From NCBI GenBank assembly GCA_002700095.1, contig PACL01000044.1:33555-97554 (forward strand): 64,000 nt of DNA, in the 5' to 3' direction. The number at the start of each line of letters is the position of its first letter. Position 1 is the stretch's first letter. The DNA comes from Fulvimarina sp. (GTDB lineage: Bacteria > Pseudomonadota > Alphaproteobacteria > Rhizobiales > Rhizobiaceae). The notes beneath the pieces were generated by a model, which made no database searches, was not told where the DNA came from, and saw nothing but the letters and a program-made list of their open reading frames with translations. A program made the position numbers and the translations under genes. Positions 26,285 to 35,861 of this stretch are shown here, in pieces.

Positions 26285-27036
26285 GTCGGCGTCTCCGCTT
26301 CGTCGTGGGCGAGCCGGTCGCGCAGCAACTCGAAGGCGCGCTCGACGTCCTCGCCGAGCGCTGCGGCCGCCGCCTCGCCGTCGCGCTCTTCCAGCGCGGC
26401 GATGATCCGCCAGTGATGGTGGGTCGCCGACAGCCCGTCGGCGCCGTCATAGAGGCTGGCCGACGCGCGGATGAACGGGCCGGTCTGCAGCCACAGGCTC
26501 TCGATGATCGGCAGCAGGACCTTCGATCCCGCGGCTCGGTAGATGCCGAAATGGAAGGCGTGGTTGTAGATGGCGCGGTGGCCGTGATCCTCTTCGCCGG
26601 CCGTCAGCTCGTCATAGCCCCGGGTGATCCGGCGCAGCTTGGCGATGTCGTCCGCGGTCAGCCGCCGCACCGCCAGCCGGACGGCCTCGCCCTCGATCAG
26701 GCGCCGCGCCGCGGCGAGGTCGTCGAGGCGTTCGCGCGTCAGCAGCGGAACCCGGATCGAGCGGTTCGGCAGCGGCTCCAGCGCCTGTTCCGAGACCAGC
26801 CGGCCGAGCGCCTCGCGCACCGGCATCGTGCTCGTGCCCAGCCGCGAGGCAACGTCCTGGATGCGCATCACCTCGCCCGCCGCGAACTGGCCCTCGATCA
26901 GGGAGCGCCGCAGTTCCAGATAGACCCGCTGCTGGACGGTGTGCCGCTCCACCGGCGCGAGCATGGACAGGGCGTTCCTGCGCCCCGGCTGGGGGCGGCG
27001 GGTCGGCTCGCCGGGATCGCTTGAGAGTTCGGCCAT
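26281..27036 (-). CDS. GntR-family transcriptional regulator, FCD type
   Basis: Protein of 251 residues from the ATG at 27034-27036. The winged-helix domain (about 27-95) contains QRVYLELRRSLIEGQFAAGE and SRLGTSTMPVREALGRLVSEQALE. The FCD ligand domain follows, with histidines in HRAIYNHAFHFGIY and THHHWRIIAALEERD that bind metal and an organic acid in this family. It heads a minus-strand operon and is divergent from the Liv/kynureninase operon. It probably controls both through the TTTGATCAAA palindrome between them. The effector may be a tryptophan catabolite, by position only. A longer start at 27129 is possible. Confidence 0.9.
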   Translation of the reverse strand: MAELSSDPGEPTRRPQPGRRNALSMLAPVERHTVQQRVYLELRRSLIEGQFAAGEVMRIQDVASRLGTSTMPVREALGRLVSEQALEPLPNRSIRVPLLTRERLDDLAAARRLIEGEAVRLAVRRLTADDIAKLRRITRGYDELTAGEEDHGHRAIYNHAFHFGIYRAAGSKVLLPIIESLWLQTGPFIRASASLYDGADGLSATHHHWRIIAALEERDGEAAAAALGEDVERAFELLRDRLAHDEAETPT

Positions 27037-27171
27037 GGCAGTCGGGTCATCGTCCCATAAAGGCCGCCGACCGTCATGGCCGGGCGGGTCGCAGGGACGA
27101 CGACGCATCCTCCCTGCCTCGTTTCGCATCTTGTCAAACGGATGCTAGCGAAATAGGCTTCGGCTGTAAAG

Positions 27172-27181
27172 TTTGATCAAA
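27172..27181. promoter_or_regulatory. Candidate GntR operator TTTGATCAAA
   Basis: A perfect 10-base palindrome lies in the 175-base gap between the GntR start and the LivG start. FCD-type GntR proteins commonly bind short palindromes with a TTG...CAA pattern. The region around it (27130-27185) is the AT-richer part of the gap, as expected for the divergent promoters. Confidence 0.5.
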
Positions 27182-27211
27182 GATCAGAAGTGCGGTGAGC
27201 GAAAGCTGGTG

Positions 27212-28093
27212 ATGACGGCCGAGAATGGACCCCGACGCAATGATGGCCAGGCGGCGGCTGCCGGCCCCGCCTCGTCGCGTGTGGCCGGATGGCCCGGCGC
27301 GAACGGGCAGGGAACCCGGCAGAATTCGGTCCCGGCGCTCGCCGTAACCGACGCGTCGATCGCCTTCGGGCCGCTCAGGGCCGTCGACCGCATGTCGTTT
27401 CAGCTAGACCCCGGCGGCATGCTCGGCCTGATCGGGCCGAACGGCGCCGGCAAGACGACGATGTTCAACCTGATCGCCGGCAGCCTCAAGCCCGACTCCG
27501 GGACCATCGCGATAGGCGGCGTGCCGGTGCAGTCCGAGGCCGCGTCCCGGCGGATCTCGCGGGGTCTCGCCCGTACCTTCCAGATCCCGCGCCCCTTTGC
27601 CGGGATGACGGTGCTCGAGAACATGCTGACGGCGCCGCAGGGCCAGACCGGCGAGAGGCTTCTCGGCAATCTCGTCCGGCTGAAGGACGTGCGCCGGCAG
27701 GAGCGCGCCGCCGTCGAGCGCGCCGAGGAACTGCTCGAATTCCTTCAGCTGTCGCGGCTCGCCGGCGAGGAGGCGCGGGTGCTGTCGGGCGGCCAGCGCA
27801 AGCTCCTGGAGCTCGGCCGGGCGATGATGGCAGAGCCGCAGATCATCCTTCTCGACGAGCCGGCGGCCGGCGTGAATCCGTCGCTGCTCGACTTCATCAT
27901 CGACCGGATCGCGGCGATCAACGCGCGCGGCATCACCGTGCTCCTGATCGAGCACAACATGGACATGATCAAGCGGCTGTGCGGGCGGGTGTTGGTGATG
28001 GCGTCGGGACGGCTTCTGGCCGAAGGCGCGCCGCAGGACGTCTCGCGCGATCCGGCGGTGATCGAGGCCTATCTCGGCGGGGCGCCCGCATGA
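27212..28093 (+). CDS. livG: Liv-type ABC importer ATPase (LivG-like)
   Basis: Protein of 293 residues from the ATG at 27212. The first 45 residues are a low-complexity extension not found in typical LivG. The ABC core then shows Walker A GPNGAGKTTM, the LivG-type ARTFQIPRPFAGMTVLENML, signature LSGGQRKLLELGRA, Walker B IILLDEPAAGVNP and IEHNMDMI. It begins the tryptophan-catabolic operon. The frame is open upstream to a TTG at 27173, but that would overlap the palindrome. It overlaps the next ATPase gene by ATGA. Confidence 0.9.
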   Translation: MTAENGPRRNDGQAAAAGPASSRVAGWPGANGQGTRQNSVPALAVTDASIAFGPLRAVDRMSFQLDPGGMLGLIGPNGAGKTTMFNLIAGSLKPDSGTIAIGGVPVQSEAASRRISRGLARTFQIPRPFAGMTVLENMLTAPQGQTGERLLGNLVRLKDVRRQERAAVERAEELLEFLQLSRLAGEEARVLSGGQRKLLELGRAMMAEPQIILLDEPAAGVNPSLLDFIIDRIAAINARGITVLLIEHNMDMIKRLCGRVLVMASGRLLAEGAPQDVSRDPAVIEAYLGGAPA

Positions 28094-28842
28094 GTGTCGC
28101 CGAGGCCTCACCTGCGCTTGCCGTCGAGGCGCTGGTCGCCGGCTACGAGCCGGACCTGCCGATCGTCAAGGGCATCGATGCGAGCATCGGGCAGGGCGAC
28201 TTCGTCGCGATCCTCGGGCCGAACGGGGCCGGAAAGTCCACCTTCGTCAAGGCGATCGCCGGGCTGGTGCCGATCCATGCCGGGGCGGTGACGCTCGCCG
28301 GCAGGCCGATCACAGGACTTGCCGCGCATCTGCTCGTGCGGGCCGGCCTCGCCTTCGTACCGCAGACGGAGAACATCTTCGCCAGCCTCACGATCGACGA
28401 GAACCTGAAGCTCTGCGCCGGCGTCATGCCGGCGGGCAAGCGCTCAGAGCGCATCGCGGCGATGTACGACCTCTTTCCCGATCTCGCCGCCCGTCCGACG
28501 ACCCCGGCCGGTGCGCTGTCGGGCGGCCAGCGGCAGATGCTGGCGACGGCGCGGGCGCTGCTGGTCGAGCCGACGGTGATCATCCTCGACGAGCCGTCGG
28601 CGGGCCTCTCGCCGAAGCTCGTCGGCGAGGTGTTCGAGACGCTGGCGCGGGTGAACGCGCTCGGCGTCACCATCGTCCTCGTCGAGCAGAACGTCCGGGC
28701 CGCGCTCGGCGTCGCGCGGACGGCCATGGTGCTCGCCGACGGGCGGATCGTCCACCGGGGGCCGGCCAAAGGTCTCGCGGAGGATCCCCGCCTCGGCGAG
28801 ATGTTCCTCGGCCATCACGCCGCGGCGGGAGAGACGGCATGA
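28090..28842 (+). CDS. livF: Liv-type ABC importer ATPase (LivF-like)
   Basis: Protein of 250 residues with Walker A GPNGAGKST, the Q-loop region FVPQTENIFASLTIDENL (a LivF mark), signature LSGGQRQMLATARA, Walker B VIILDEPSAGLSP and VEQNVRAAL. It is the second ATPase of the importer and overlaps the genes on both sides by 4 bases. Confidence 0.92.
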   Translation: MSVAEASPALAVEALVAGYEPDLPIVKGIDASIGQGDFVAILGPNGAGKSTFVKAIAGLVPIHAGAVTLAGRPITGLAAHLLVRAGLAFVPQTENIFASLTIDENLKLCAGVMPAGKRSERIAAMYDLFPDLAARPTTPAGALSGGQRQMLATARALLVEPTVIILDEPSAGLSPKLVGEVFETLARVNALGVTIVLVEQNVRAALGVARTAMVLADGRIVHRGPAKGLAEDPRLGEMFLGHHAAAGETA

Positions 28843-29741
28843 ACGCGCAATTCATCGTCGACGGGTTGATCGCCGGCTCGATGATCGGTCTCGGCGCGAT
28901 CGGCGTCACGCTGACCTACGCCATCCTGCGCTTTGCCAATTTCGCCCATGGCGAGTTCATCGCCTGGGGCGCCTATCTGGCGCTGGCCGTCGTCGCGGCC
29001 GTGCCGTTCGGGATGGTGCCGATCGGGCCGTTCTCCTTTGGCTGGATGCTGCCCATCGCCGCGATCGCCGCCGCCCTCCTGACCGGCGGGCTCGCCATCC
29101 TCATCGACTGGCTGCTCTTCGCCTCGTTCCGCCGCCGCGGCTCGGCGACGATCATCATGGTCATCGCGAGCTTCGGCGCGTCCCTGGCCCTTCGCAGCTT
29201 GCTCGAATTCGTCTTCACCTCCAAGCCCGTCTACTTCACCCGAGAACTGCAGATCGCGATGCCGCTCGGCGGCGGACTGCGCGCCACCCCGGACCAGCTC
29301 CTGATGCTCGGCGTCACCGCCATCCTGGTGATCGCGGTGCATCTGCTTCTGACCCGGACGGCGATCGGCCGGCAGATGCGGGCGGTCAGCGAGAACCCGG
29401 TGCTGGCGCGGCTGGCCGGCGTCGACGTCCGGCGGGTGATCCGCACCGTCTGGTGCCTCGGCGGCGCACTGGCCGCCGGTGCCGGCGTCATGGCCGGGCT
29501 TCTGGTCCAGATCCGGCCCTATATGGGCTTCGACCTCCTCCTGCCGCTGTTCGCCGCGGCGATCCTCGGCGGCATCGGCAGCGTTCCCGGCGCGATCCTC
29601 GGCGGCCTGCTGGTCGGCCTTTGCGAGGCACTCGCGGTGCAGACGGTCGGGGCCGAATGGCGCGCCGCCGTCGGCTTCGTCATCCTGACGCTGGTCCTTT
29701 TGCTGCGTCCTCAAGGCATTCTGGGAAAGGCGGCGACATGA
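28839..29741 (+). CDS. livH: Liv-type ABC importer permease (LivH-like)
   Basis: Protein of 300 residues with about eight hydrophobic segments. The start FIVDGLIAGSMIGLGAIGVTLTYAILRFANFAHGEF is the LivH signature, and the AAAILGGIGSVPGAILGG loop near the C-terminus is the coupling region. It forms half of the inner-membrane channel. It overlaps the flanking genes by 4 bases. Confidence 0.93.
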   Translation: MNAQFIVDGLIAGSMIGLGAIGVTLTYAILRFANFAHGEFIAWGAYLALAVVAAVPFGMVPIGPFSFGWMLPIAAIAAALLTGGLAILIDWLLFASFRRRGSATIIMVIASFGASLALRSLLEFVFTSKPVYFTRELQIAMPLGGGLRATPDQLLMLGVTAILVIAVHLLLTRTAIGRQMRAVSENPVLARLAGVDVRRVIRTVWCLGGALAAGAGVMAGLLVQIRPYMGFDLLLPLFAAAILGGIGSVPGAILGGLLVGLCEALAVQTVGAEWRAAVGFVILTLVLLLRPQGILGKAAT

Positions 29742-30730
29742 TCGACCTCGTCGGCTACGGCGCCTTCTTCCTGACCATCGCGCTGTCCTATGCGATCATT
29801 GCCGTCGGCCTGAACGTCCAATGGGGCCAGACCGGCCTGTTCAACGTCGGGGTCGCCGGCTTCGTCGCGGTCGGCGCCTATGTGTCCGCGATCCTCACGA
29901 CGCCCGACGCTGCCGGCCGGCTGGGCGGCTTCGGCCTGCCGATCGTCGTCGGCTGGATCGCCGCCGGCATCGCGGGGGCGATCCTCTCCTACGGCCTCGG
30001 CTGGCTGACGATCCGGCTCCGCTCGGACTATCTGGCCATCACCACCTTCGGCTTCGCGGTCACGGTGCAGCTCGCGGCGCTCAATCTCGAATGGATCACC
30101 GGCGGCCCCTTCGGCATGGGCTTCATCCCGCGGCCCTTCGCGGTGAGCGCCGACGATCCCTTCCGCTTCGGCCTCCTCAATCTCGGTCTCACCGCAGCGG
30201 TTCTCCTTGCGGCCTATCTCGTCGTCGAACATCTGAGCGCGTCGCCTTGGGGCCGGGTGCTGCGGGCGATCCGGGAGGACGAGACGGCCGCCGTCTCGCT
30301 CGGCAAGAACGCGTCCGGCTTCCGGCTCCAGGCCTTTGCCGTCGGCGGCGCCCTGATGGCGCTGGGCGGCGCCGTGCAGGCGCATTTCATCGGCTTCATC
30401 GCGCCGGAGAACTATCTGCCGCTGATGACCTTCCAGGTATGGGCGATGCTGATCGTCGGCGGCTCGGGCAACCATCGCGGCGCGATCGTCGGAGCGGTGC
30501 TGGTCTGGGCGATCTGGGCGGCCTCCGCCTCGGTCATCGGCACGGTGCTTCCCGCCGGGGAGCAGGCGCGGGGCGCTTCCCTGCAGATCGTCCTGATCGG
30601 CGTCGCCCTCTGTGCGATCCTGCTGCTGCGGCCGAAAGGCATCCTCGGCGAGAAGCGGGTGGTGTCGCGATATCTCGGGAAATCGGCGGCAGAGCCGGCC
30701 CGTCAGCGAGAAGGAACGCTTGCGCCATGA
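29738..30730 (+). CDS. livM: Liv-type ABC importer permease (LivM-like)
   Basis: Protein of 330 residues with about ten hydrophobic segments. [24 protein letters not shown] and [20 protein letters not shown] are LivM hallmarks, the second being the cytoplasmic coupling helix. The [15 protein letters not shown] loop follows. It overlaps the kynureninase gene by ATGA, so uptake and breakdown are made from one message. Confidence 0.92.
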   Translation: MIDLVGYGAFFLTIALSYAIIAVGLNVQWGQTGLFNVGVAGFVAVGAYVSAILTTPDAAGRLGGFGLPIVVGWIAAGIAGAILSYGLGWLTIRLRSDYLAITTFGFAVTVQLAALNLEWITGGPFGMGFIPRPFAVSADDPFRFGLLNLGLTAAVLLAAYLVVEHLSASPWGRVLRAIREDETAAVSLGKNASGFRLQAFAVGGALMALGGAVQAHFIGFIAPENYLPLMTFQVWAMLIVGGSGNHRGAIVGAVLVWAIWAASASVIGTVLPAGEQARGASLQIVLIGVALCAILLLRPKGILGEKRVVSRYLGKSAAEPARQREGTLAP

Positions 30731-31992
30731 CCGTCAGCAGCCACAGCCCTGCCGTCTCGGAACGAGCCGACGCCGAGGCGCTCGATCGGGCCGACCCGCT
30801 CGCCTCCCACCGCGATCGGTTCCACGTGCCGGAGGGGCTGATCTATCTCGACGGCAATTCCCTCGGCGTCCTCGCCCATTCGGTGCGCGAGCGCGTGCGG
30901 GCCGTTACCGAGCGGGAATGGGGCGAGGGGCTCATCGGTTCGTGGAACACCGCCGGGTGGATCGACCTGCCGATGACGGTGGGCGCGAAGATCGCCCGCC
31001 TGATCGGCGCGCCCGGCGACAGCGTCGTCGCCACCGATTCCACCTCCGTCAACCTCTTCAAGGTGCTGGCCGCCGCGCTGGCGATGCGGCCGGATCGCCG
31101 CGTCATCGTCTCAGAGCGGGCGAACTTCCCGACCGACCTCTACATGGCCGAGGGACTCGCGGCACTTCTGGGCAAGGGCCACGAACTGCGCCTGATCGAC
31201 GGTCCCGACGAGGTCGAGGCGGCCCTTGGCGACGATGTCGCGGTGCTGATGCTCACCCATGTGAACTACCGCACCGGCCGGATCCACGACATGGCGCGCC
31301 TCACCGGTCTGGCGCATCGCCACGGCGCCCTGACGATCTGGGATCTCGCCCATTCGGCTGGCGCGGTGCCGGTGGACCTTGCGGCGAGCCGTGCCGATTT
31401 TGCCATCGGCTGCGGCTACAAGTATCTGAATGGCGGGCCGGGCGCGCCGGCCTTCGTGTTCGTCGCGCCAAGCCTCCAGAACGCCGCCGTGCAGCCGCTG
31501 TCGGGCTGGTTCGGGCATGCCTCGCCCTTCGCCTTCGACCCCGGCTATGCGCCCGCTCCGGGCATCGCGCGGTTTCTCACGGGCACGCCGCCGGTGATCT
31601 CGCTCAGCGCCCTCGACGCCGCGCTCGACCTCTTCGCGGACACCGACATGGCCGCGATCCGCGGCAAATCGGTGGCCCTGTGCGAGGTCTTCCTCGCCCG
31701 CGTCGAGACCCTCTGCGGCGATCTCGGCGTCAGTCTTGCCAGCCCGCGGGACGCGGCGATGCGCGGCAGCCAGGTATCGTTCCGCCACGACGACGCCTAC
31801 GCCGTCATGCAGGCGCTGATCGCGCGCGGCGTCGTCGGCGACTTCCGGGCGCCCGACATCCTGCGCTTCGGCTTCACGCCGCTCTACACCCGCTTCGTCG
31901 ACGCCTTCGACGCCGCCGGGCATCTCTTCGAGGTTCTGCAAACGCAGGAATGGCGCGAGCCAAGGTTCAACGTCAGGAGGGCCGTGACATGA
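30727..31992 (+). CDS. kynU: Kynureninase
   Basis: Protein of 421 residues, the normal length for this PLP enzyme. [12 protein letters not shown] near the N-terminus and [15 protein letters not shown] around Lys232, the PLP lysine, are diagnostic. [12 protein letters not shown] and [13 protein letters not shown] also match. It cleaves kynurenine to anthranilate and alanine in the cytoplasm. Its gene overlaps the permease gene before it and the tryptophan dioxygenase gene after it, each by 4 bases. Its product anthranilate is the substrate of the CoA ligase encoded at 35858-37501. Confidence 0.95.
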   Translation: MTVSSHSPAVSERADAEALDRADPLASHRDRFHVPEGLIYLDGNSLGVLAHSVRERVRAVTEREWGEGLIGSWNTAGWIDLPMTVGAKIARLIGAPGDSVVATDSTSVNLFKVLAAALAMRPDRRVIVSERANFPTDLYMAEGLAALLGKGHELRLIDGPDEVEAALGDDVAVLMLTHVNYRTGRIHDMARLTGLAHRHGALTIWDLAHSAGAVPVDLAASRADFAIGCGYKYLNGGPGAPAFVFVAPSLQNAAVQPLSGWFGHASPFAFDPGYAPAPGIARFLTGTPPVISLSALDAALDLFADTDMAAIRGKSVALCEVFLARVETLCGDLGVSLASPRDAAMRGSQVSFRHDDAYAVMQALIARGVVGDFRAPDILRFGFTPLYTRFVDAFDAAGHLFEVLQTQEWREPRFNVRRAVT

Positions 31993-32861
31993 GCGGCGAC
32001 GCGGGGACGGCCGGAACGCTCGGCTTCGGGCACCAGCGCACCGCCGAAGCGGACGGCGCGCATCTGTCGATGGCCGGCGAGATGTCCTATGGCGACTATC
32101 TCGCCCTCGACCAGGTGCTGTCGGCCCAGCACCCCTTGAGCGATCATCACGACGAGCCGCTGTTCATCATCCAGCATCAGACCAGCGAGCTCTGGATGAA
32201 GCTGATCCTGCACGAATTGCGCGGCGCGCGGGCCGCCATCGCGCGGGACGAGCTCGGCCGGGCCGAGAAGATGATGGCCCGCGTCGCCCGGATCTTCGTG
32301 CAGCTGATCCAGGCCTGGGACGTCCTTGCGACCCTGACGCCGGCCGAATACATGGAGTTCCGCGACGTCCTCGGGAAGTCCTCGGGCTTCCAGTCGCACC
32401 AGTACCGGGCGGTCGAGTTCATCCTCGGCAACAAGAACGCCGCCATGCTGCGGCCCCACGAGCACCGGCCGGCGATCCACGCCGATCTTCAGACGCTGCT
32501 GAAGGAGCCGAGCCTCTACGACGCCGCACTCGAACTCCTGAAGCGCCGGGGCCTCGCCCCGGACGAGGCGCATCTGACGCGCGACCTGACCCAGCCCTAC
32601 CGGCAGCACGCCTCGGTCGAGGAGGCCTGGCTGGCGGTCTATCGCGACGTCGGCACCTATTGGGACCTTTATCAGCTGGCGGAGAAGCTGGTGGATTTCG
32701 AGGATGCGTTCCGCAAGTGGCGCTTTGCCCATGTGACCACCGTCGCCCGCATCATCGGCTACCGGCGCGGCACCGGCGGCACCAGTGGCGTTTCCTATCT
32801 CGAGGCGATGCTGAAGGTCCGCCTGTTCCCCGAGCTCTGGGACATCCGCACCCGCATCTAA
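31989..32861 (+). CDS. kynA: Tryptophan 2,3-dioxygenase
   Basis: Protein of 290 residues. [18 protein letters not shown] holds the distal active-site histidine (His63 here). The C-terminal [19 protein letters not shown] holds the heme-ligating histidine near 248. [10 protein letters not shown] and the [11 protein letters not shown] end are also typical. It opens the indole ring of tryptophan to give N-formylkynurenine, the first step of the pathway. It overlaps kynureninase by ATGA. Confidence 0.96.
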   Translation: MSGDAGTAGTLGFGHQRTAEADGAHLSMAGEMSYGDYLALDQVLSAQHPLSDHHDEPLFIIQHQTSELWMKLILHELRGARAAIARDELGRAEKMMARVARIFVQLIQAWDVLATLTPAEYMEFRDVLGKSSGFQSHQYRAVEFILGNKNAAMLRPHEHRPAIHADLQTLLKEPSLYDAALELLKRRGLAPDEAHLTRDLTQPYRQHASVEEAWLAVYRDVGTYWDLYQLAEKLVDFEDAFRKWRFAHVTTVARIIGYRRGTGGTSGVSYLEAMLKVRLFPELWDIRTRI

Positions 32862-32926
32862 GCCGTCAAGGCGCGGCAGAGAGCCCGCGCGCGCCCCGCA
32901 CGATGCCCTTTCCATCGGAGACCACG

Positions 32927-34393
32927 ATGACCGACCGTCCCGAGCGCTTCGCGCTCACGCCCGAATTGTCCATCAGCCGCGTCCTCACCGGCCTGTGGCA
33001 GGTGGCCGACATCGAGCGGAGCGGCACGCCGCTGGATCTCGACGCGGCGGCCGATGCGCTCCGCTCCTACGCCGATGCCGGCTTCGACACCTTCGACATG
33101 GCCGATCACTACGGCAGCGCCGAGCTGATCGCCGGACGGCTGCTCGCCCGTCATGAGGGAGCGCCGAGGCCGCTCGCCTTCACAAAATGGTGCCCGGAGC
33201 CCGGGCCGATGACGCCGGAGATCGTGCGGGCGGGGGTGGAGCAGCGGCTGAGCCGCCTCGGCGTCGAGCGGGTCGATCTGCTGCAACTGCACTGGTGGAC
33301 CTTCGAGCACCCCGCCTGGCTCGACGCGCTGCACGCGTTCAAGGCGCTGCAGGCGGAGGGCCTGATCGGCGCGATCGGCCTGACCAATGTCGACGCGGCG
33401 CATCTCGCCCTGGCGGTCGCAGACGGCATCCCGGTGGTCTCGAACCAGGTGTCCTTCTCGCTCATCGACCGCCGCGCCGCCGGCCCCTTGTCCAAGGTCT
33501 GCGCCGCTCAGGGCCCGCGCCTTTTCGCCTATGGCACGCTCTGCGGCGGCTTCCTGTCGGATCGCTGGCTGGGCCGGGCCGAGCCGGAGGCGATCGCCGA
33601 CTGGAGCCGGATGAAGTACAAGCGCTTCATCGACGCGGCGGGCGGCTGGGACGTCTTCCAGGCAATCCTGGCCGCAGCAGCCGAGATCGGCCGGCGCCAC
33701 GGCGTCTCGATCGCCAATGTCGCAAGCCGCTGGGTGCTGGAGCAGCCGGCGGTGGCGGGCGTAATCATCGGCGCCCGGCTCGGCGAGAGCGAGCACCGGG
33801 CCGACAATCTGAAGCTGTTCGACTTCGCCCTCGACGCCGAGGACCGCGAACGGCTGGACGCCGCGCTCGCCGCCGCCCGGCCGATCCCCGGCGATTGCGG
33901 CGACGAGTACCGCCGCCCGCCTTATCTCACGGCGTCGGGCGATCTCAGCCATCATCTCGACGCGGTGCCCTCGGTCTACAGTGCCGAACTGGTGCCCAAC
34001 AGGCCAGGCCGCACACGGGTGTCGTCGGGCAGCGTCTGGGAGCCGCTCGCCGGTTACAGCCGCGCGGTGCGCGAGGGGAACCGCGTCTTCGTGTCCGGCA
34101 CCACCGCGACCCATGGCAGCGACCGCGTGGTCGCGCCGGGGGATGCCGGCGCCCAGGCCACCTACATCCTCGACAAGATCGGCGCGAGCCTCCACGCCCT
34201 CGGTGCCTCGATGGAGGACGTCGTTCGCACCCGCGTCTATCTGCGGTCCATTGACGACTGGGAGCCGGTGTCGCGGGCGCATGGCCGGGCGTTTGGCGAG
34301 ATTCGCCCGGCGAACACGCTGCTGGCGGCAGGGGCGCTGGTCGGCGACTATGCCGTCGAGATCGAAGCCGAGGCCGTCGTGCGGGAAGGCTGA
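32927..34393 (+). CDS. Aldo/keto reductase fused to a RidA-like domain
   Basis: Protein of 488 residues from the ATG at 32927, with GGAG 8 bases upstream. Residues 1 to about 325 are an aldo/keto reductase with Asp57, Tyr62, the lysine in FTKWCPEPG and the histidine in LQLHWWTF, so the tetrad is intact. Residues about 360-488 are a Rid (YjgF/YER057c/UK114) domain, with NRVFVSGTTATHG and VEIEAEAVV. The position of the deaminase arginine reads IRPANT in place of PARS, so classical imine-deaminase activity is doubtful. I know no named enzyme with this layout. It ends the kynurenine operon, 65 bases after the dioxygenase, and may handle a reactive amino-ketone side product. Confidence 0.85.
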   Translation: MTDRPERFALTPELSISRVLTGLWQVADIERSGTPLDLDAAADALRSYADAGFDTFDMADHYGSAELIAGRLLARHEGAPRPLAFTKWCPEPGPMTPEIVRAGVEQRLSRLGVERVDLLQLHWWTFEHPAWLDALHAFKALQAEGLIGAIGLTNVDAAHLALAVADGIPVVSNQVSFSLIDRRAAGPLSKVCAAQGPRLFAYGTLCGGFLSDRWLGRAEPEAIADWSRMKYKRFIDAAGGWDVFQAILAAAAEIGRRHGVSIANVASRWVLEQPAVAGVIIGARLGESEHRADNLKLFDFALDAEDRERLDAALAAARPIPGDCGDEYRRPPYLTASGDLSHHLDAVPSVYSAELVPNRPGRTRVSSGSVWEPLAGYSRAVREGNRVFVSGTTATHGSDRVVAPGDAGAQATYILDKIGASLHALGASMEDVVRTRVYLRSIDDWEPVSRAHGRAFGEIRPANTLLAAGALVGDYAVEIEAEAVVREG

Positions 34394-34402
34394 GGCTGGA
34401 GG

Positions 34403-34423
34403 GCCGGAACTGTCAGTTCCGGC
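34403..34423. terminator. Hairpin between convergent units
   Basis: GCCGGAACTG and CAGTTCCGGC are perfect inverted repeats separated by one base, so a stem of 7 to 8 pairs with a small loop can form. It lies 9 bases after the fusion-gene stop and 54 bases from the convergent arylformamidase stop. Confidence 0.6.
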
Positions 34424-34477
34424 GCCGACATGGCAGCGTCGTCATGGCGCTTCCGCCGCCGCTCCGGGGACGAGGCG

Positions 34478-35359
34478 TCAGGCTGGTCGCCCGGCCGTTC
34501 CGCCGGCTTCGATATCCGTGAGCATTGCGACGAGCTCGCTCGCCGGGTCGATGAGGTCGTCGACGACGTCGAAATGGTGGCGCCCCGGCGTCTCGATCGC
34601 CCGCGTCCTGCCGCCGAAGCCGTGCCAGACATTGGCGAGGAGCGTATTCTGGCGGCGGAACTCGGCGAGTTCGTCGCCGCCGGCGACGCAGAGGAGGTCG
34701 ATGCCGGGGCGGGGCTCCAGAAGCGCCGGGCTCTCGGCGCGGGCCGTGGCCGGATCGAGCTTCAGGACGGCGTTCATGCCCGAGCGCATGATCGGGCGAA
34801 GGTCATGGCAGCCGCTGATCGAGGCCACACGGTCGATGCGGTTGGCGGTCTCAGGGGTGATCGGCGCATCGACGCAGAGCATGCGGGTCACCAGATGGCC
34901 GCCGGCGGAATGGCCGCAGAGCCGGATCGGGCCATCCGTCCGCCCGGCGACGTGGTCGAGGAAGGCGCCGATTTCCCGTGTGATCTCGGGGATCGTCGCT
35001 TCGGGGCAGAGCGTATATTCCGGCAGCGCCACCGCGAAGCCCCGCTCGACGCCGCCCGTTGCGAAGTGCGACCAGGTGCCGATCTCCTGGCTCTTCCAGT
35101 AGCCGCCATGGATGAAGACCATCAGGCCGGCGGGCGCGCCCTCAGGCTGGAAGAGGTCGTAATGCTGGCGCGGCCTGTCGCCGTAGGGGACGCCGGTTTC
35201 GGCCCGGCCTCCCGCCGCCATCCGTTCGCGAAACGCTGCGGCGTCGGCCTTCCAGCGCGGCACGAAGGTGCTCGATCCGGGGATGGCGCCGCCATTGTCG
35301 TAGGCGACGTCGTAGTCGGTGATCGGCTCGCCGCCGGTCCAGATAAGTGAGGAAGTCAT
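34478..35359 (-). CDS. Arylformamidase (alpha/beta-hydrolase type kynurenine formamidase)
   Basis: Protein of 293 residues. HGGYW at 84-88 is the oxyanion motif of animal-type kynurenine formamidases. GHSAGGH at 149-155 gives nucleophile Ser151. GGDELAEF and the GRHHFDVV histidine complete the triad. It would hydrolyse N-formylkynurenine to kynurenine and formate, the step between tryptophan dioxygenase and kynureninase. It is encoded on the opposite strand, at the end of the MarR-controlled anthranilate unit, 46 bases after the RidA-like gene. Other aryl-amide or ester substrates remain possible, but the setting makes this the best formamidase candidate in the window. Confidence 0.85.
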   Translation of the reverse strand: MTSSLIWTGGEPITDYDVAYDNGGAIPGSSTFVPRWKADAAAFRERMAAGGRAETGVPYGDRPRQHYDLFQPEGAPAGLMVFIHGGYWKSQEIGTWSHFATGGVERGFAVALPEYTLCPEATIPEITREIGAFLDHVAGRTDGPIRLCGHSAGGHLVTRMLCVDAPITPETANRIDRVASISGCHDLRPIMRSGMNAVLKLDPATARAESPALLEPRPGIDLLCVAGGDELAEFRRQNTLLANVWHGFGGRTRAIETPGRHHFDVVDDLIDPASELVAMLTDIEAGGTAGRPA

Positions 35360-35405
35360 GGCCGTCCGTTCAACCTGAAAGGCGGGATGCCGCCAGTAAA
35401 CCCGC

Positions 35406-35861
35406 TCAGTCGGGGATGATCGCCGTCGCCTCGATCTCCACCAGCGCCTCGCGCTCCACCAGATCCGCGACGGCGAGCAGCGCCATCGCCGGATAGTGCC
35501 GGCCGAACAGGTTGCGATAGACGGGGCCGAGTTCGCCGAGCGCGTTGCGGTAGGTGTCGATGTCCTTCACGTACCAGGTCAGCCGGGCGACGTGCTCCGG
35601 GCTGCCGCCGGCCTCCGCCACGATGGCGAGGACGTTCTTCAGGGTCTGCTCGACCTGCGCGACGAAGCCGTCGGCGAAGACCTCGTTCTCGTCCCAGCCG
35701 ATCAGGCCGCCGGTCAGGACGAGGCGGCCGCGCCCGGAGAGGCCGTTGGCGTAGCCCCTCGGCTTCTTCCAGCTGGCCGGCTGGAGAACCGTCAGGCCCT
35801 CCGTTGCATCCATCTCGCCGCGGGCGGTCTTGCCGGCCGCCGAGGTCCGGGTGACACTCAC
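35406..35861 (-). CDS. RidA-family protein lacking the deaminase arginine
   Basis: Protein of 151 residues from a GTG at 35859-35861 whose last bases overlap the upstream stop (GTGA), the same coupling seen at the MarR gene. LVLTGGLIGWDENEVF and the C-terminal LVEIEATAII are Rid-family. At the usual PARS motif it reads YPAMALLAV, so the substrate-binding arginine is methionine. It probably belongs to a Rid subgroup without standard enamine or imine deaminase activity. It sits directly after the 2-aminobenzoate-CoA ligase. The dearomatised product of the pathway is an enamine-type amino acid thioester, so a role in that chemistry is tempting but unproven. Confidence 0.82.
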   Translation of the reverse strand: MSVTRTSAAGKTARGEMDATEGLTVLQPASWKKPRGYANGLSGRGRLVLTGGLIGWDENEVFADGFVAQVEQTLKNVLAIVAEAGGSPEHVARLTWYVKDIDTYRNALGELGPVYRNLFGRHYPAMALLAVADLVEREALVEIEATAIIPD

